Source: Nitrososphaerales archaeon
GTDB lineage: Archaea > Thermoproteota > Nitrososphaeria > Nitrososphaerales > CADDZS01
Direction: 5' to 3'
Assembly: GCA_030041355.1 (NCBI GenBank)
Contig: JASHNZ010000067.1
Span: 1-64,000 of the forward strand
DNA length: 64,000 bases
Shown piece after piece: positions 25,329 through 33,916 of this stretch. The first letter of the stretch is position 1, and each line of letters opens with the position of its first letter. The notes beneath the pieces were generated by a model, which saw nothing but the letters and a program-made list of their open reading frames with translations, did no database searches and was not told the origin of the DNA. The position numbers were made by a program, and so were the translations under genes.

Positions 25329-26066
25329 CTAAGAAGATCTGGCTTTTGCAACAGTCAAGTTAGGAAGTTGTTTTCCGAGCGGCATGAGAACGGAAGAGGG
25401 CAGCTCCGAGGCTGTGCCATCTGCGAATCTAACTGTGCTAATAGAGCCTCTTGAGAAGGTGCCAGGTTTCAAATCCTCTAACGTGACAACTTCTCCCGAT
25501 CTCTCTCCGCGAATCAGAAGAGCCAAGCCTCCCTTGCTTTGACGGAAACTCGCTTGAAATTCTTGGCTAGGGAGTTTCAGCAGACATGCATCTCCTGGTC
25601 GAATGTCGACTTCTGCTTCAGGGAAAATCACTCGTCCGTCATGCATACCGCAGGCGGCTTTTGCCCCTCGGATGGTTTTTTTGTTTTTCACAATACAAAG
25701 CTTCAGATCCTTCTCAGCTGAAGGGATTTCCACTGGAGCCAAGCCTCCTTCATAGGGGACCAAACGGAAGGATTTGTCTATCGCAGGGATTTCGACCACG
25801 TCCATCAGACCAACAGGGAATCTCGGTGAACGTACAACTCTGCCATCGACCTTGATCTTGCCCTGGTTTAGGACACCCATGGTCTCTCGGTTGTTCTTGG
25901 TCATTGCAAGAATATCGCGCATCAAAACCAACAATGGATAGCTGTAATTTTTGGGGTGCGGACCCGGCTGTGTCCTAACTACAAATCTCTTGTGCTTCTT
26001 GGAGATCTTCCAGAAACGAGGCACTTTGGCTCTCTTTGTCTTTAGACTTCCGCCTACTCTAGCCAA
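25329..26066 (-). CDS. rps4e: Small subunit ribosomal protein eS4
   Basis: eS4 (245 aa), specific to archaea and eukaryotes. Domains in order: a basic N-terminus (KTKRAKVPRFWKISKKHKRF), an S4-like RNA-binding domain (GVLNQGKIKVDGRVVRSPRF), the central domain (FRLVPYEGG) and a KOW-like C-terminal barrel (RGERSGEVVTLEDLKPG). It follows the uL24 gene as usual in archaea. Confidence 0.96.
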   Translation of the reverse strand: MARVGGSLKTKRAKVPRFWKISKKHKRFVVRTQPGPHPKNYSYPLLVLMRDILAMTKNNRETMGVLNQGKIKVDGRVVRSPRFPVGLMDVVEIPAIDKSFRLVPYEGGLAPVEIPSAEKDLKLCIVKNKKTIRGAKAACGMHDGRVIFPEAEVDIRPGDACLLKLPSQEFQASFRQSKGGLALLIRGERSGEVVTLEDLKPGTFSRGSISTVRFADGTASELPSSVLMPLGKQLPNLTVAKARSS

Positions 26067-26091
26067 TTTGAAAACTATTCCTCTCTAACAC

Positions 26092-26469
26092 TTATTGGGT
26101 GCCTTCGATTGAGCTACGTCGCCACTTGTCTGAAAAATTCAATCCCGTGACGACTAGGTTCGACGTGTGAATCCGGACCGGAGTCGTCCCTCCTGCAATT
26201 TTCTCTCTGGTAATGCCCTCTACGGTAACCAGCCCTTCAGTTGGAAACACTTTCTGGACCTTGCCCTCTATGCCAGAATATTCTCCCCGAACAAGTTTCA
26301 CGTTGTCTCCTACTCTCACCCGAATGGAGTTTTTCGCATATTTTGCTTTTAGATCAGTCGACAAAGACGCTGTCGGCACACTTGAGTTTGACCGTTGGAG
26401 ACTATAGCTACGCATCCTGCGTCTCATTTTGCAGGCTTTAGATGAAGTCCCTTTAATTACAGGTCTCAT
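26092..26469 (-). CDS. rpl24: Large subunit ribosomal protein uL24
   Basis: uL24 (125 aa) with its KOW motif (RVGDNVKLVRGEYSGIEGKV). The ATG at 26469 (MRPVIKGTSSK) is chosen; a TTG at 26496 would overlap the uL14 stop and add nine residues not typical of the family. Confidence 0.93.
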   Translation of the reverse strand: MRPVIKGTSSKACKMRRRMRSYSLQRSNSSVPTASLSTDLKAKYAKNSIRVRVGDNVKLVRGEYSGIEGKVQKVFPTEGLVTVEGITREKIAGGTTPVRIHTSNLVVTGLNFSDKWRRSSIEGTQ

Positions 26470-26488
26470 GGTTTGTTCAAATCTCTCT

Positions 26489-26923
26489 TCAAACAATCAT
26501 TGTCGCAAGATTTGCGATTCTTGGCCATCGTTCGGCTGCCTCCGCCGCAACAGGACCCTTTATGTCCGTTCCCTTCATGTCTCCCTCTGGAGTAATTATT
26601 ACCGCGGCGTTATCCTCAAACTCCACTCTCTGACCGCTCACACGACGAACCGCGTACTTTTGCCTAATAACGACAGCACCAAAGGTTTGCTTTCTTAGCT
26701 CAGGCGGCCCTCGTTTCACTACAACTGTCACATGATCTCCGACCGAAGCTGCGGGAACACGCTTCAATCTACCGTGATACCTCGTCACGTTAACAACCCT
26801 CAGCGTCTTTGCTCCGGTATTGTCCGCGCAATTAATTATGGCTGTAACCGGAATAGACCGAGTAATGTATAGTTTGAATTCGGAGACTCCTTTTGCGGAG
26901 ACGGCTCTTGATTTCGCGGCCAT
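26489..26923 (-). CDS. rpl14: Large subunit ribosomal protein uL14
   Basis: uL14 (144 aa) at the subunit interface. NCADNTGAKTLRVVNVTRY, GDHVTVVVKRGPPELRKQ, and VRRVSGQRVEFEDNAAVI match the highly conserved family; the C-terminal ERWPRIANLATMIV is the archaeal ending. Confidence 0.97.
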   Translation of the reverse strand: MAAKSRAVSAKGVSEFKLYITRSIPVTAIINCADNTGAKTLRVVNVTRYHGRLKRVPAASVGDHVTVVVKRGPPELRKQTFGAVVIRQKYAVRRVSGQRVEFEDNAAVIITPEGDMKGTDIKGPVAAEAAERWPRIANLATMIV

Positions 26924-26941
26924 GGTAAATCACTGTGAATC

Positions 26942-27304
26942 CTAAACCGCGGTCTCGAGCATTGTTGCCGCGCTTCCGGCACTTTTGTCCACCACAACGA
27001 AGGATACTGTTTTCGCGATAGGTCTACATTCTGCAACCGTTGCGATGTCTCCAACCTTCAGTTCAAGGCATGGCGGCAAGTGCGCGTGTAGTTTGGCCCT
27101 GCGTTTCAGATAGCGCATATACTTGGTGTCGTGCTTGTACGATTCTCTCAAAACTACTGCCAGTTTATTGGAGGATACGCTAACAACCTTACCTGACAGA
27201 AGTTTTCCACGAACTTTGAGTGACCCGTGGAAGGGACAGTTGGGATCGTCGCATAGCTTTGTCGGCGTCTTAACCTGAAATCCTATGTCTTTAGCTTCTG
27301 ACAT
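26942..27304 (-). CDS. rps17: Small subunit ribosomal protein uS17
   Basis: uS17 (120 aa), archaeal form with the N-terminal CDDPNCPFHGSLKVRG box, then an OB fold (VVLRESYKHDTKYMRYLKR) and GDIATVAECRPIAKTVSFVV. It lies 12 bp downstream of rnp1. Confidence 0.97.
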   Translation of the reverse strand: MSEAKDIGFQVKTPTKLCDDPNCPFHGSLKVRGKLLSGKVVSVSSNKLAVVLRESYKHDTKYMRYLKRRAKLHAHLPPCLELKVGDIATVAECRPIAKTVSFVVVDKSAGSAATMLETAV

Positions 27305-27316
27305 CTTCCCTTTACC

Positions 27317-27640
27317 TCAAAGTTTGTGGATTCTTTCTTGGGGCGTACCGACAAGTTCCTTTCCCGAAACAATTATTTTTCGCCCATCCGTTTCGACCTC
27401 GAAAACGCAGGAGGATTTCGGAATTGAGATGTTTTTTTGATCCCCGGAAGCTATCTTCAAGACGTTTCTTGTCTCGTCAATAATCTTTCCCGATTTATGG
27501 ATTAGAGTCGGAACTGACGACTCCAGCACTGTAATTGCACTTCCGATCAACATTTTGCTAAACAAATTTTCCAACTCTCTGCGACTTTTATGGGCCTCAA
27601 GATTCTTATTCCGGAGATTTTGCTCGATTGCTCTTTTCAC
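27317..27640 (-). CDS. rnp1: RNase P protein component 1 (Rpp29/Pop4)
   Basis: The archaeal Rpp29 protein of RNase P, which trims tRNA 5' ends. It is a small beta-barrel (107 aa) with a helical N-terminus: LIGSAITVLESSVPTLIHKS, GKIIDETRNVLKI, and PKSSCVFEVETDGRKIIVSG. The start is GTG at 27640, overlapping the uL29 stop by 35 bp. Its location between the uL29 and uS17 genes is a conserved archaeal arrangement. Confidence 0.93.
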   Translation of the reverse strand: MKRAIEQNLRNKNLEAHKSRRELENLFSKMLIGSAITVLESSVPTLIHKSGKIIDETRNVLKIASGDQKNISIPKSSCVFEVETDGRKIIVSGKELVGTPQERIHKL

Positions 27641-27860
27641 TCGAGCCCTCGGAAGCAGACCGAATTCTATTGAGTGAAATCGCAGTGTTAATTCTCGCGA
27701 TATTTCGCCTAACTGTTTTAATCTCGCCTAGTTCTTTCTTCAGAGTTCCTCGAGCAGCTTTTGATCTGAGCCTTGAAAGCTCAGACCGCACATCGTTGAG
27801 TTTCTTTACAAGATCGTCTCTTGAAAGCTCGGATAACTCACTCGTCTTAAGTCGCTTCAC
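27606..27860 (-). CDS. rpl29: Large subunit ribosomal protein uL29
   Basis: uL29 (84 aa), a two-helix protein at the exit tunnel: LSRDDLVKKLNDVRSELSRL and GEIKTVRRNIARINTAI match the family. The start is GTG at 27860, overlapping the uS3 stop by 14 bp. A Ser/Lys/Glu-rich tail follows the core. Confidence 0.93.
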   Translation of the reverse strand: MKRLKTSELSELSRDDLVKKLNDVRSELSRLRSKAARGTLKKELGEIKTVRRNIARINTAISLNRIRSASEGSSEKSNRAKSPE

Positions 27861-28629
27861 TTGCTATTTCTTCCTCCTTTTTGCTCGAGAGCTGGCGTCT
27901 CGAGGACCTTGGAGTATCTTTCAGCGCAGATGATGGCGAGGCGGGAGCTTGTTTTGTTGCAGTCTCTGGAGCGACTGCCTGTGCTCTCTGACCGGCTGCT
28001 TCTGAAGCTTCAGGTTTTGCTTCGCCTTCCTTCAGCTCAATATCTGGCGGGACCGCATTCTTGATCGCGATCCAAACTTGCACTCCATACAAGCCCATCT
28101 TGAGTAATACATCGGTTGTAGCGTGCCTGACCATTCTATCTGCCGTGTCCCCGCTCTTCGGCACAACACCTGCAACGTATTTTTCGAAATGCGCTCTTTC
28201 ACTGCGCAACTTCCCGGCGATTACGATTTCAGCGCCCATGGCACCTGCGTTCATCATGGAATTTAAGGTCCAAATAGCGGCTCGCCTAAACGCTGTGCCT
28301 CTCTGAACCGTCTGTGCAATCCTATTGGCCATTATTCGCGGGTTCAGCTCTGGGGTAGTCTCCTCGACTACAGAAATCTGCGGGTTTGGAAGATTGAATT
28401 TTTTCTCCATCTTCTCCGTGAGATCTCTGATGCCCATTCCACGTCGACCGATTACCAGACCAGGCCGCTGCACATACAAAGTAATTCTCGTGCCGACCGG
28501 AGAAGTCATAATATCAACGCCGCCATAACCTGCATCTTTTAGCTGCTGTTCAAGAAATTCGTCAATCTCGGAGTTTCTCGAAAATTTGTTCATCACTTTT
28601 CGAGTTGTGGTTATGGTTGCGGATGACAT
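27847..28629 (-). CDS. rps3: Small subunit ribosomal protein uS3
   Basis: uS3 (260 aa) at the mRNA entry channel. The KH domain (RITLYVQRPGLVIGRRGMGI) and the C-terminal domain (RAHFEKYVAGVVPKSGDTAD, GVQVWIAIKNA) are intact. The last ~50 residues are an Ala/Pro/Ser/Glu/Lys-rich tail, longer than in many archaea. Confidence 0.97.
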   Translation of the reverse strand: MSSATITTTRKVMNKFSRNSEIDEFLEQQLKDAGYGGVDIMTSPVGTRITLYVQRPGLVIGRRGMGIRDLTEKMEKKFNLPNPQISVVEETTPELNPRIMANRIAQTVQRGTAFRRAAIWTLNSMMNAGAMGAEIVIAGKLRSERAHFEKYVAGVVPKSGDTADRMVRHATTDVLLKMGLYGVQVWIAIKNAVPPDIELKEGEAKPEASEAAGQRAQAVAPETATKQAPASPSSALKDTPRSSRRQLSSKKEEEIASEAT

Positions 28630-28631
28630 AC

Positions 28632-29093
28632 CTAAGCCTCTGTGGCGACCATTTCAATATGAACGAGAGTGTTGAATGAAGGAGAAGAACGACCTTGAGC
28701 CCTAGGAGTGAAGGACTTGGTCAATCTGCCTCTCTCGGCCGCTGCATGAATGATTTTCAGCCTGTCCAAGTCCAGGCCTTTAAACTCCGCATTCGCTTCA
28801 AGGTTATTGAGAACATTTAGGACCTCCTTTGCTGCCTTTACAGGATAAGCCCCTGCATGAAAACCCGGAGTTTCAGACCTATGAGCTCCTCCTCGCTTGT
28901 ACCGTCTGAAAGGAACGGACGCCTTTTTTGATTGCACAGCCTCGAGATATTCTTTGGCGTCTTTGACTAGGCTCCCTTTAATTGCAACGCAGACCTCTCG
29001 TGCGGCCTTTGCGGAGACATCAATCTCTCTTCCACTCGCCCTGATGTGCAGAAGAGGGTCATATCTCTCGAAGCTATACCGGAAAAGAGGCAA
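28632..29093 (-). CDS. rpl22: Large subunit ribosomal protein uL22
   Basis: uL22 (153 aa), lining the exit tunnel. Core segments: HIRASGREIDVSAKAAREVC, RYKRGGAHRSETPGFHAGAY (archaeal/eukaryotic loop) and RGRLTKSFTPRAQGRSSPSF. The frame is open to 29147, but the family start pattern (M-P-x-F-x-Y-S) fits TTG at 29093, which is adopted. No strong ribosome binding site is seen for either start. Confidence 0.93.
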   Translation of the reverse strand: MPLFRYSFERYDPLLHIRASGREIDVSAKAAREVCVAIKGSLVKDAKEYLEAVQSKKASVPFRRYKRGGAHRSETPGFHAGAYPVKAAKEVLNVLNNLEANAEFKGLDLDRLKIIHAAAERGRLTKSFTPRAQGRSSPSFNTLVHIEMVATEA

Positions 29094-29171
29094 ATTGATG
29101 AGAACACTTGTAGAGCTTTTCGTTTCGTGCGATGCTAATAAAAACATATCTTCGAATTTAGAAAGAATTTG

Positions 29172-29567
29172 TCATTTCAGCGGCACATACAGACTGGATC
29201 TGGATGCGCCAATGCCTGGAGTGCCATGTTGAACTTTCTTGTTCGTAATGACGTACTCTCCGAGGTAATGCCCGATCATCTCCGGCTTAACTTCAAGCGA
29301 AACAAATTCTTTACCGGAATGAACTAACAAATTCAGACCCGCCATGTTCGGCAGTATAACCATGTCTCTCGCATGGGTCCTGATCTGTCCGTTTAGCTTT
29401 CCGTCCTTTGCAAGTCTGCTTTGCTCGATCAGTTTCTTTTTCTCGTCAGAAATTCCCCTGTTCAGGCTTCTTCTCTGTCTTGAGGGAAGCAGATTCAGAA
29501 AGGATTCAAAGGACATTCCTTGCAGCTGCTCTAATGTATATCCGCGATACTTGAATTCTCTTGGCAA
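29172..29567 (-). CDS. rps19: Small subunit ribosomal protein uS19
   Basis: uS19 (131 aa) in the 30S head. [20 protein letters not shown] and [20 protein letters not shown] are diagnostic. The start is TTG at 29567 with GGTGG about 8 nt upstream, a fair ribosome binding site. Confidence 0.96.
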   Translation of the reverse strand: MPREFKYRGYTLEQLQGMSFESFLNLLPSRQRRSLNRGISDEKKKLIEQSRLAKDGKLNGQIRTHARDMVILPNMAGLNLLVHSGKEFVSLEVKPEMIGHYLGEYVITNKKVQHGTPGIGASRSSLYVPLK

Positions 29568-29579
29568 TTCAATACCACC

Positions 29580-30317
29580 CTAACGCGAAACCACTTCGCT
29601 TCGCAACCTCTTTCGACCCGTCTTCCGTGGGGCAATCAGTCCCACCTTGCGACCAGGAGGCGCATTACGCGATGTTGAGGTGGATTTGCCAGGATGCTGA
29701 TGGCGACCTCCTCCGAACGGGTGATACACTGCGGCCATCGCGATTCCTCTCATTCTTGGGTACATTTTGCACTTAGCTTGTTTCAGATGATATCTTGCAC
29801 CAGCTCTAAGAAACGGCTTTTCCACGCGGCCTGCCCCACTTATCACTCCGACAGAAGCCCTACAGCCTGAGGGAAGCATGATCGACTTGCCAGAAGGCAA
29901 ACGGACAATGGAACCACCTGGCGAATTCGCAAAAAGCGTGGCGCTTCCACCCGCATTGCGCACTAGTCGTCCACCGTCGCCTTTGTAGCGCTCGATGTTA
30001 CAGATCGCGGTGCCTTCAGGAATGCTCGTTAGCGGAAGAATATTTCCCGAAGAGACCGAGGCTTGCGATCCGATTTGGATGGTTCCTCCAACAGTCGTCC
30101 CCAAGACAGCTGGAATGTAAAATCGCTTCCCTGAGAGCTCCACCTGCGCGAGAGGGTACTCACGTGCCCTTTCATGTAGAATGTTGATGACGGTACCCTC
30201 GAAAGTTTGATCGCTCGAGAGAAAGGGGTAACCCACCACGGCGAATTTACCTTTCGATGGAGCTCTGTATTGAAGGCCGGCTTTGCCCCTGTGTCTTTGG
30301 AGAATCCTCTTTCCCAT
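29580..30317 (-). CDS. rpl2: Large subunit ribosomal protein uL2
   Basis: uL2 (245 aa), needed for subunit association and peptidyl transfer. GKRILQRHRGKAGLQYRAP at the N-terminus and the C-terminal AAVYHPFGGGRHQHPGK with the conserved peptidyl-transferase-centre His are present. It overlaps nothing and lies 12 bp before the uS19 gene. Confidence 0.97.
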   Translation of the reverse strand: MGKRILQRHRGKAGLQYRAPSKGKFAVVGYPFLSSDQTFEGTVINILHERAREYPLAQVELSGKRFYIPAVLGTTVGGTIQIGSQASVSSGNILPLTSIPEGTAICNIERYKGDGGRLVRNAGGSATLFANSPGGSIVRLPSGKSIMLPSGCRASVGVISGAGRVEKPFLRAGARYHLKQAKCKMYPRMRGIAMAAVYHPFGGGRHQHPGKSTSTSRNAPPGRKVGLIAPRKTGRKRLRSEVVSR

Positions 30318-30323
30318 CGCAGT

Positions 30324-30599
30324 TTACACCAATCCTAACTTTGATGCCAAGTCACTTGCGGGGCTCTCCGGTGAAAGTCTCACGTACGCTTTCTTGCCCG
30401 TGACTGTAAAGGATGTGTTTACCGTTTGAACTTTGACATCGTACAAGGTTTCGACCGCTTCCTTGATTTTATTCTTTGATGCTTTGGCATCAACCAGAAA
30501 GACTATCTTGTTTTGTCGCTCTAACATATCGAAAGTTTTTTCGGTCACATACGGGCGATAAACAACTTCTAGCGCATCTTCAGCTCGCAAATTTATCAC
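30324..30599 (-). CDS. rpl23: Large subunit ribosomal protein uL23
   Basis: uL23 (91 aa), a docking site for SRP and chaperones at the tunnel exit. RPYVTEKTFDMLERQNKIVF and VETLYDVKVQTVNT match the family. The start is GTG at 30599, overlapping the uL4 stop by 20 bp. Confidence 0.95.
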   Translation of the reverse strand: MINLRAEDALEVVYRPYVTEKTFDMLERQNKIVFLVDAKASKNKIKEAVETLYDVKVQTVNTSFTVTGKKAYVRLSPESPASDLASKLGLV

Positions 30600-31386
30600 C
30601 TATTTTCAGAAGGGGCTTCGGAAGAACACTGAAAGAACTTTTTGACCAAATCGTTAGTCTACCCGGAGAAGATCCCGGTGCAAGATCCAACACCGACAAA
30701 TCGGAACTTTTGACAACTGAGACGCCAGGAAGCGCTCCTAGCGCAGATCCCAGACCTGAGGCATCGGAAACTACAAAGAGGGGGCCCGCACCCGTTTTTC
30801 TGACCTTCGAAATATTCGGATTGAGTTTTCTTTTTCGCGTGCTCACCCTGCCCAGTTCCTCATCAGCCCCAATTGCCGTCAAGAATTTTTTCAGCTCCCG
30901 TACCTTCGTAATCTTTTCGATCTCGTCAGTGACTATGATGGGTAAATCGGCCGAGAATAAATGACCATGCTTTGCGACCATTTCCTTGTCGGCGGTCGCC
31001 GCAATCGCAGAAGCAAGAGCCAGTCTTCTCTCTTTCTTATTAAGTTCCTTCCGTATAACTTTCTCCGATCTGGGTGGAAAGGGCAGGCGTCCGTGGACAG
31101 TGCTTGCGACACCTCCAGCCATTCCGGATTTAGAATATCTTTCCCCCTTTACCCGGGGAATTCTTGATATTCCTCTTCCAGTAGGTGGGTTCGAAGTTTC
31201 AGCGGTCGTCCTTTCCCCCGCAAGAGGATCTCTGCCTTGTCGTTGCTTGCGATGAGAGTCAAGAGCAACAAAGGCTCGCCCAATAACTTCCTGTCTCAGA
31301 GGCGTGGAGAAGATTTCGGGAAGATCAAAACTCTCCGTTTCTTTTCCTTCTAAATCCAGAATCTTGACAGACGATTTTGAACTCAA
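30580..31386 (-). CDS. rpl4: Large subunit ribosomal protein uL4
   Basis: uL4 (268 aa), with its tunnel-wall loop. The frame is open 27 codons further upstream into the uL3 gene, but the family starts with V/MKxxxLDGE, so TTG at 31386 (MSSKSSVKILDLEGK) is preferred. The extended basic loop RIPRVKGERYSKSGMAGGVA and the RFPPRSEK-like LPFPPRSEKVIRKELNKKER are characteristic. Confidence 0.93.
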   Translation of the reverse strand: MSSKSSVKILDLEGKETESFDLPEIFSTPLRQEVIGRAFVALDSHRKQRQGRDPLAGERTTAETSNPPTGRGISRIPRVKGERYSKSGMAGGVASTVHGRLPFPPRSEKVIRKELNKKERRLALASAIAATADKEMVAKHGHLFSADLPIIVTDEIEKITKVRELKKFLTAIGADEELGRVSTRKRKLNPNISKVRKTGAGPLFVVSDASGLGSALGALPGVSVVKSSDLSVLDLAPGSSPGRLTIWSKSSFSVLPKPLLKIGDKFAS

Positions 31387-31411
31387 GTGTAACCACTTCT
31401 TTCTATCGGAT

Positions 31412-32455
31412 CTATTTCGATGTAGGGGCGGTCGTTTGTGGAATTCGCAGAGCGGTTCCATTAGCATTCAATTCAACAATTCTTGGAGGCGTGGCTTTTT
31501 GCTTTCGTGGATAGATTGGCGATCTCAAGTCAACGAGCCTTTTGACAGGTCCAGGAATAGAACCTCTCACGATCAGATAATCGCCCTTGACTTCGCCAAA
31601 GTGCAAGTACCCCCCCGGGGGGGTAATGGGACTTTGAGTTGAACTGCCTATAGCTAAAATCCTGTTATTCTTCATGATCCTTTGATGAAAACCCATCTGA
31701 CCCGCTCTTGCCACTGTGTACATCACGGTAGCTGGGTGCCAAGGACTTATGACTCCAACAGCCCTAACACTTTTTCTCGATTTGTGTTGTTTTCTCTTTA
31801 CTCCGAACCTGGTAATTGGGCCTTCGAACCCTTTCCCCTTCGTAATCGCAATCGCATCTACGTAGCTGCCTGCTTTGAACAAGTCAGAGCATTTCACTTG
31901 CTTGCCCAAGACACTTTTGAGATAATCAAGTTGGGCTTTCTTGTCCCCGCCTGCAACATGAATTTCCTGCACTTGAGGAATGTTGTTTGAGAGACCAGCG
32001 TCGTTAGGCAGGACCGCGACGAGCGCCACAAACGAATCCACGTTATTTAACTCCCTGGTAAGCTCCTCAATGTTATGTCCAGCATCGGTATTTTTCAAAG
32101 AGCCAATTCTCTCTCGAAGAACTTCATCCAGATTCTCAGCAAAAACATCTGCAATTACAAACTTGTTTCCTTTACTTTTCCCATAAGCCCTTAGTGCGCA
32201 AACAGTTACAGGCGGAGCTGCTAGAACAGTGGCCGGATTAAACAACGGTCTACCAAAATTAGGAGTCTTTTCTCGGTCATCAATTGTGATTGCCTGAATC
32301 ATGCCAGCTTTAAAGGTAGGGAAACCAGAAATCATGGGCCGATCAATTCCGCGAGCGGTCCAATTTCTCACCCGGGGAACCAAAACCTGATGCCTGGCTC
32401 TCGGCGAAAATGCTAGAGAGCCTCTTCTGGGGGCATTATGTTTTCGGTGACCCAT
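31412..32455 (-). CDS. rpl3: Large subunit ribosomal protein uL3
   Basis: uL3 (347 aa), archaeal/eukaryotic long form, first gene of the superoperon. GHRKHNAPRRGSLAFSPRAR at the N-terminus and GFEGPITRFGVKRKQHKSRK with the W-finger region RAVGVISPWHPATVMYTVAR are diagnostic. A promoter lies 36-45 nt before the ATG. Confidence 0.97.
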   Translation of the reverse strand: MGHRKHNAPRRGSLAFSPRARHQVLVPRVRNWTARGIDRPMISGFPTFKAGMIQAITIDDREKTPNFGRPLFNPATVLAAPPVTVCALRAYGKSKGNKFVIADVFAENLDEVLRERIGSLKNTDAGHNIEELTRELNNVDSFVALVAVLPNDAGLSNNIPQVQEIHVAGGDKKAQLDYLKSVLGKQVKCSDLFKAGSYVDAIAITKGKGFEGPITRFGVKRKQHKSRKSVRAVGVISPWHPATVMYTVARAGQMGFHQRIMKNNRILAIGSSTQSPITPPGGYLHFGEVKGDYLIVRGSIPGPVKRLVDLRSPIYPRKQKATPPRIVELNANGTALRIPQTTAPTSK

Positions 32456-32490
32456 AAAAAAGCGCCGGACGGAGCCAAAGACATCTGCTT

Positions 32491-32500
32491 TGTTTTTAAG
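32491..32500 (-). promoter_or_regulatory. Probable main promoter of the ribosomal protein superoperon
   Basis: On the minus strand CTTAAAAACA, preceded by AAACG as a possible BRE, lies 36-45 nt before the uL3 start. It would give a leader of about 15-20 nt. Confidence 0.55.
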
Positions 32501-32636
32501 CGTTTAGCGTAAACATGCCTAATCTGCTCTGCGCAAAGATACCTTGTTCAATCCGCGAAGGCGACCAAGTAGTACCCCTGTAACCAACACAGCGCATAGG
32601 AACTGTGCGCGTGCATTGATCGAATCATAACCGTAA

Positions 32637-32677
32637 GCGCATCAACAAACTGTTTGTTGAACCGTAGGTTTTTGCGC
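32637..32677. repeat. Perfect 9-bp dyad with outer GCGCA/TGCGC arms
   Basis: TCAACAAAC (32642-32650) and GTTTGTTGA (32652-32660) are exact inverted copies around a single T. They are flanked by GCGCA (32637-32641) and, after a 12-nt bulge, TGCGC (32673-32677). It could be an operator or an RNA stem transcribed toward the uL3 gene. Confidence 0.6.
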
Positions 32678-33001
32678 TTTCTTGCGAGGTGATGCGGAAT
32701 TTGCTTAATAAAGGATAAGGAATTATGCAATGGCATACGTTTTCACGCTAACCATTGCTTAGCTGGCGCCTGTATGGAAAGGGAAAGTATATCCTTTCAA
32801 GCAACCTGCATGAATTGTAACAAATAAGATCTTCTCAGGCAATTTGCAATTAGACTGTATCTGGTTCATGGGTACAGCGCCTAAATAACAATTTAGAGCT
32901 GGGCTTTAGCCAAACTATTCTGTAGAAATCGGCAGAAAGAGAATGATGTTAGGAGTATTCATTCACAACCAAGAAGCACGAGAATTAGGGCAGACTGAAA
33001 T

Positions 33002-33832
33002 CTATAGGCGCAGAATGAGATTCATAATCGATAGGCAACCGAGTATCGCTTCTTCGAGCCTGACAGTTGCGACTTTCTGAAACGGAAAATAGTTCAGGTG
33101 CATAGCTTTTGGAAAGTCTTTCACCGAAGCATTTTCTTGTTTTAGAATCTTATCGATCCCAGCTTCTGGAGAACCAAAACACAGCACTATTCTTTCCGCA
33201 GATCTCGTTCGTGACCCGAGCTCCGCCCACTTCTCGACGATGCTCTCGCCTAGTCTGCTTGTCAATATCACAAGATCGAAGTTTGCACTGCGCAGAAAAC
33301 GAGCTAAACTCGGCGCTCTTCTCACTTCATATCCCCAGTATGAATCCTCTGGAGGACTCGTCTCTTTCGCGCCGACGGGATTGGTCGAGACGATCTGAAC
33401 AGTGACTCTCCTTCCTGCTTGACCGTGCCCTTCATACCTTGCGAGCTCCTTTAAGCCCACGTCGGCGAGAAGCTCACCATTCTGAATTGTGAGTACGGCT
33501 TCTCTAGTTTCACCCAAATTCACCTTTACTTCTCTCATGTGATGCGGTATTTTGAGTGGCGGTAAGAGTCCTACGTACTCAAGGTCGCTCTTCTTGGATA
33601 TGAGCCGCCTTCTTAGATATTGAGGAGTCTCCAAGTACTGAAAAATTTCTTTGGCTGTTTCATAGTCCTTCTCGTAATTTTTTGTTTCGTCTCGGTAGAG
33701 GTAAATCCTTTCAATTCCGAAAATTGAGACCGCGCGCGCTATTTGTCCCGCTTTGATTGTCTTTCCCCGCACTGTGCCTTCGTCAGCAAAAAGAGAATCT
33801 GGAATCGCGATTGAAACCAGGCCGCGCGTCAT
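33002..33832 (-). CDS. SPOUT-class RNA methyltransferase (DUF171/C9orf114 type)
   Basis: A 276 aa protein of the SPOUT superfamily that often lies upstream of the uL3 gene in archaea and is likely an rRNA or tRNA methyltransferase. The N-terminal SIAIPDSLFADEG, an inserted OB-like region (PPLKIPHHM...) and the C-terminal SAM-binding knot (VLCFGSPEAGIDKIL, MHLNYFPFQKVATVRLEEAI) fit the family. The ATG at 33832 is chosen because MTRGLVSIAIPD matches the expected N-terminus; 15 further codons are open upstream. It is divergent from the PDCD5 gene. Confidence 0.87.
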   Translation of the reverse strand: MTRGLVSIAIPDSLFADEGTVRGKTIKAGQIARAVSIFGIERIYLYRDETKNYEKDYETAKEIFQYLETPQYLRRRLISKKSDLEYVGLLPPLKIPHHMREVKVNLGETREAVLTIQNGELLADVGLKELARYEGHGQAGRRVTVQIVSTNPVGAKETSPPEDSYWGYEVRRAPSLARFLRSANFDLVILTSRLGESIVEKWAELGSRTRSAERIVLCFGSPEAGIDKILKQENASVKDFPKAMHLNYFPFQKVATVRLEEAILGCLSIMNLILRL

Positions 33833-33916
33833 TTGATAGATGAATCGAACCAGCAACGCTAAAAAGGTGAGCTTCAAAGTTTCGAGTTGAAAACAGGTCC
33901 GAGGATTTTCGTAGAA

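Larger units (their letters stand above)
32456..33001. other. Long gene-free region upstream of uL3, with structured repeats
   Basis: A 546 bp gap between the SPOUT gene and the uL3 gene on the same strand. One short open frame (32548-32736, minus) lacks protein-like composition. The region holds several GCGC-containing inverted repeats, including a 19-bp dyad inside a longer stem at 32637-32677 and a small hairpin at 32592-32610 (GCGCA/TGCGC). It may hold a structured RNA or a regulatory region. Confidence 0.5.

Noticed and set aside
32548-32736. 62-codon open frame upstream of uL3
   Set aside because: It overlaps the structured repeats and its translation lacks any recognisable pattern.
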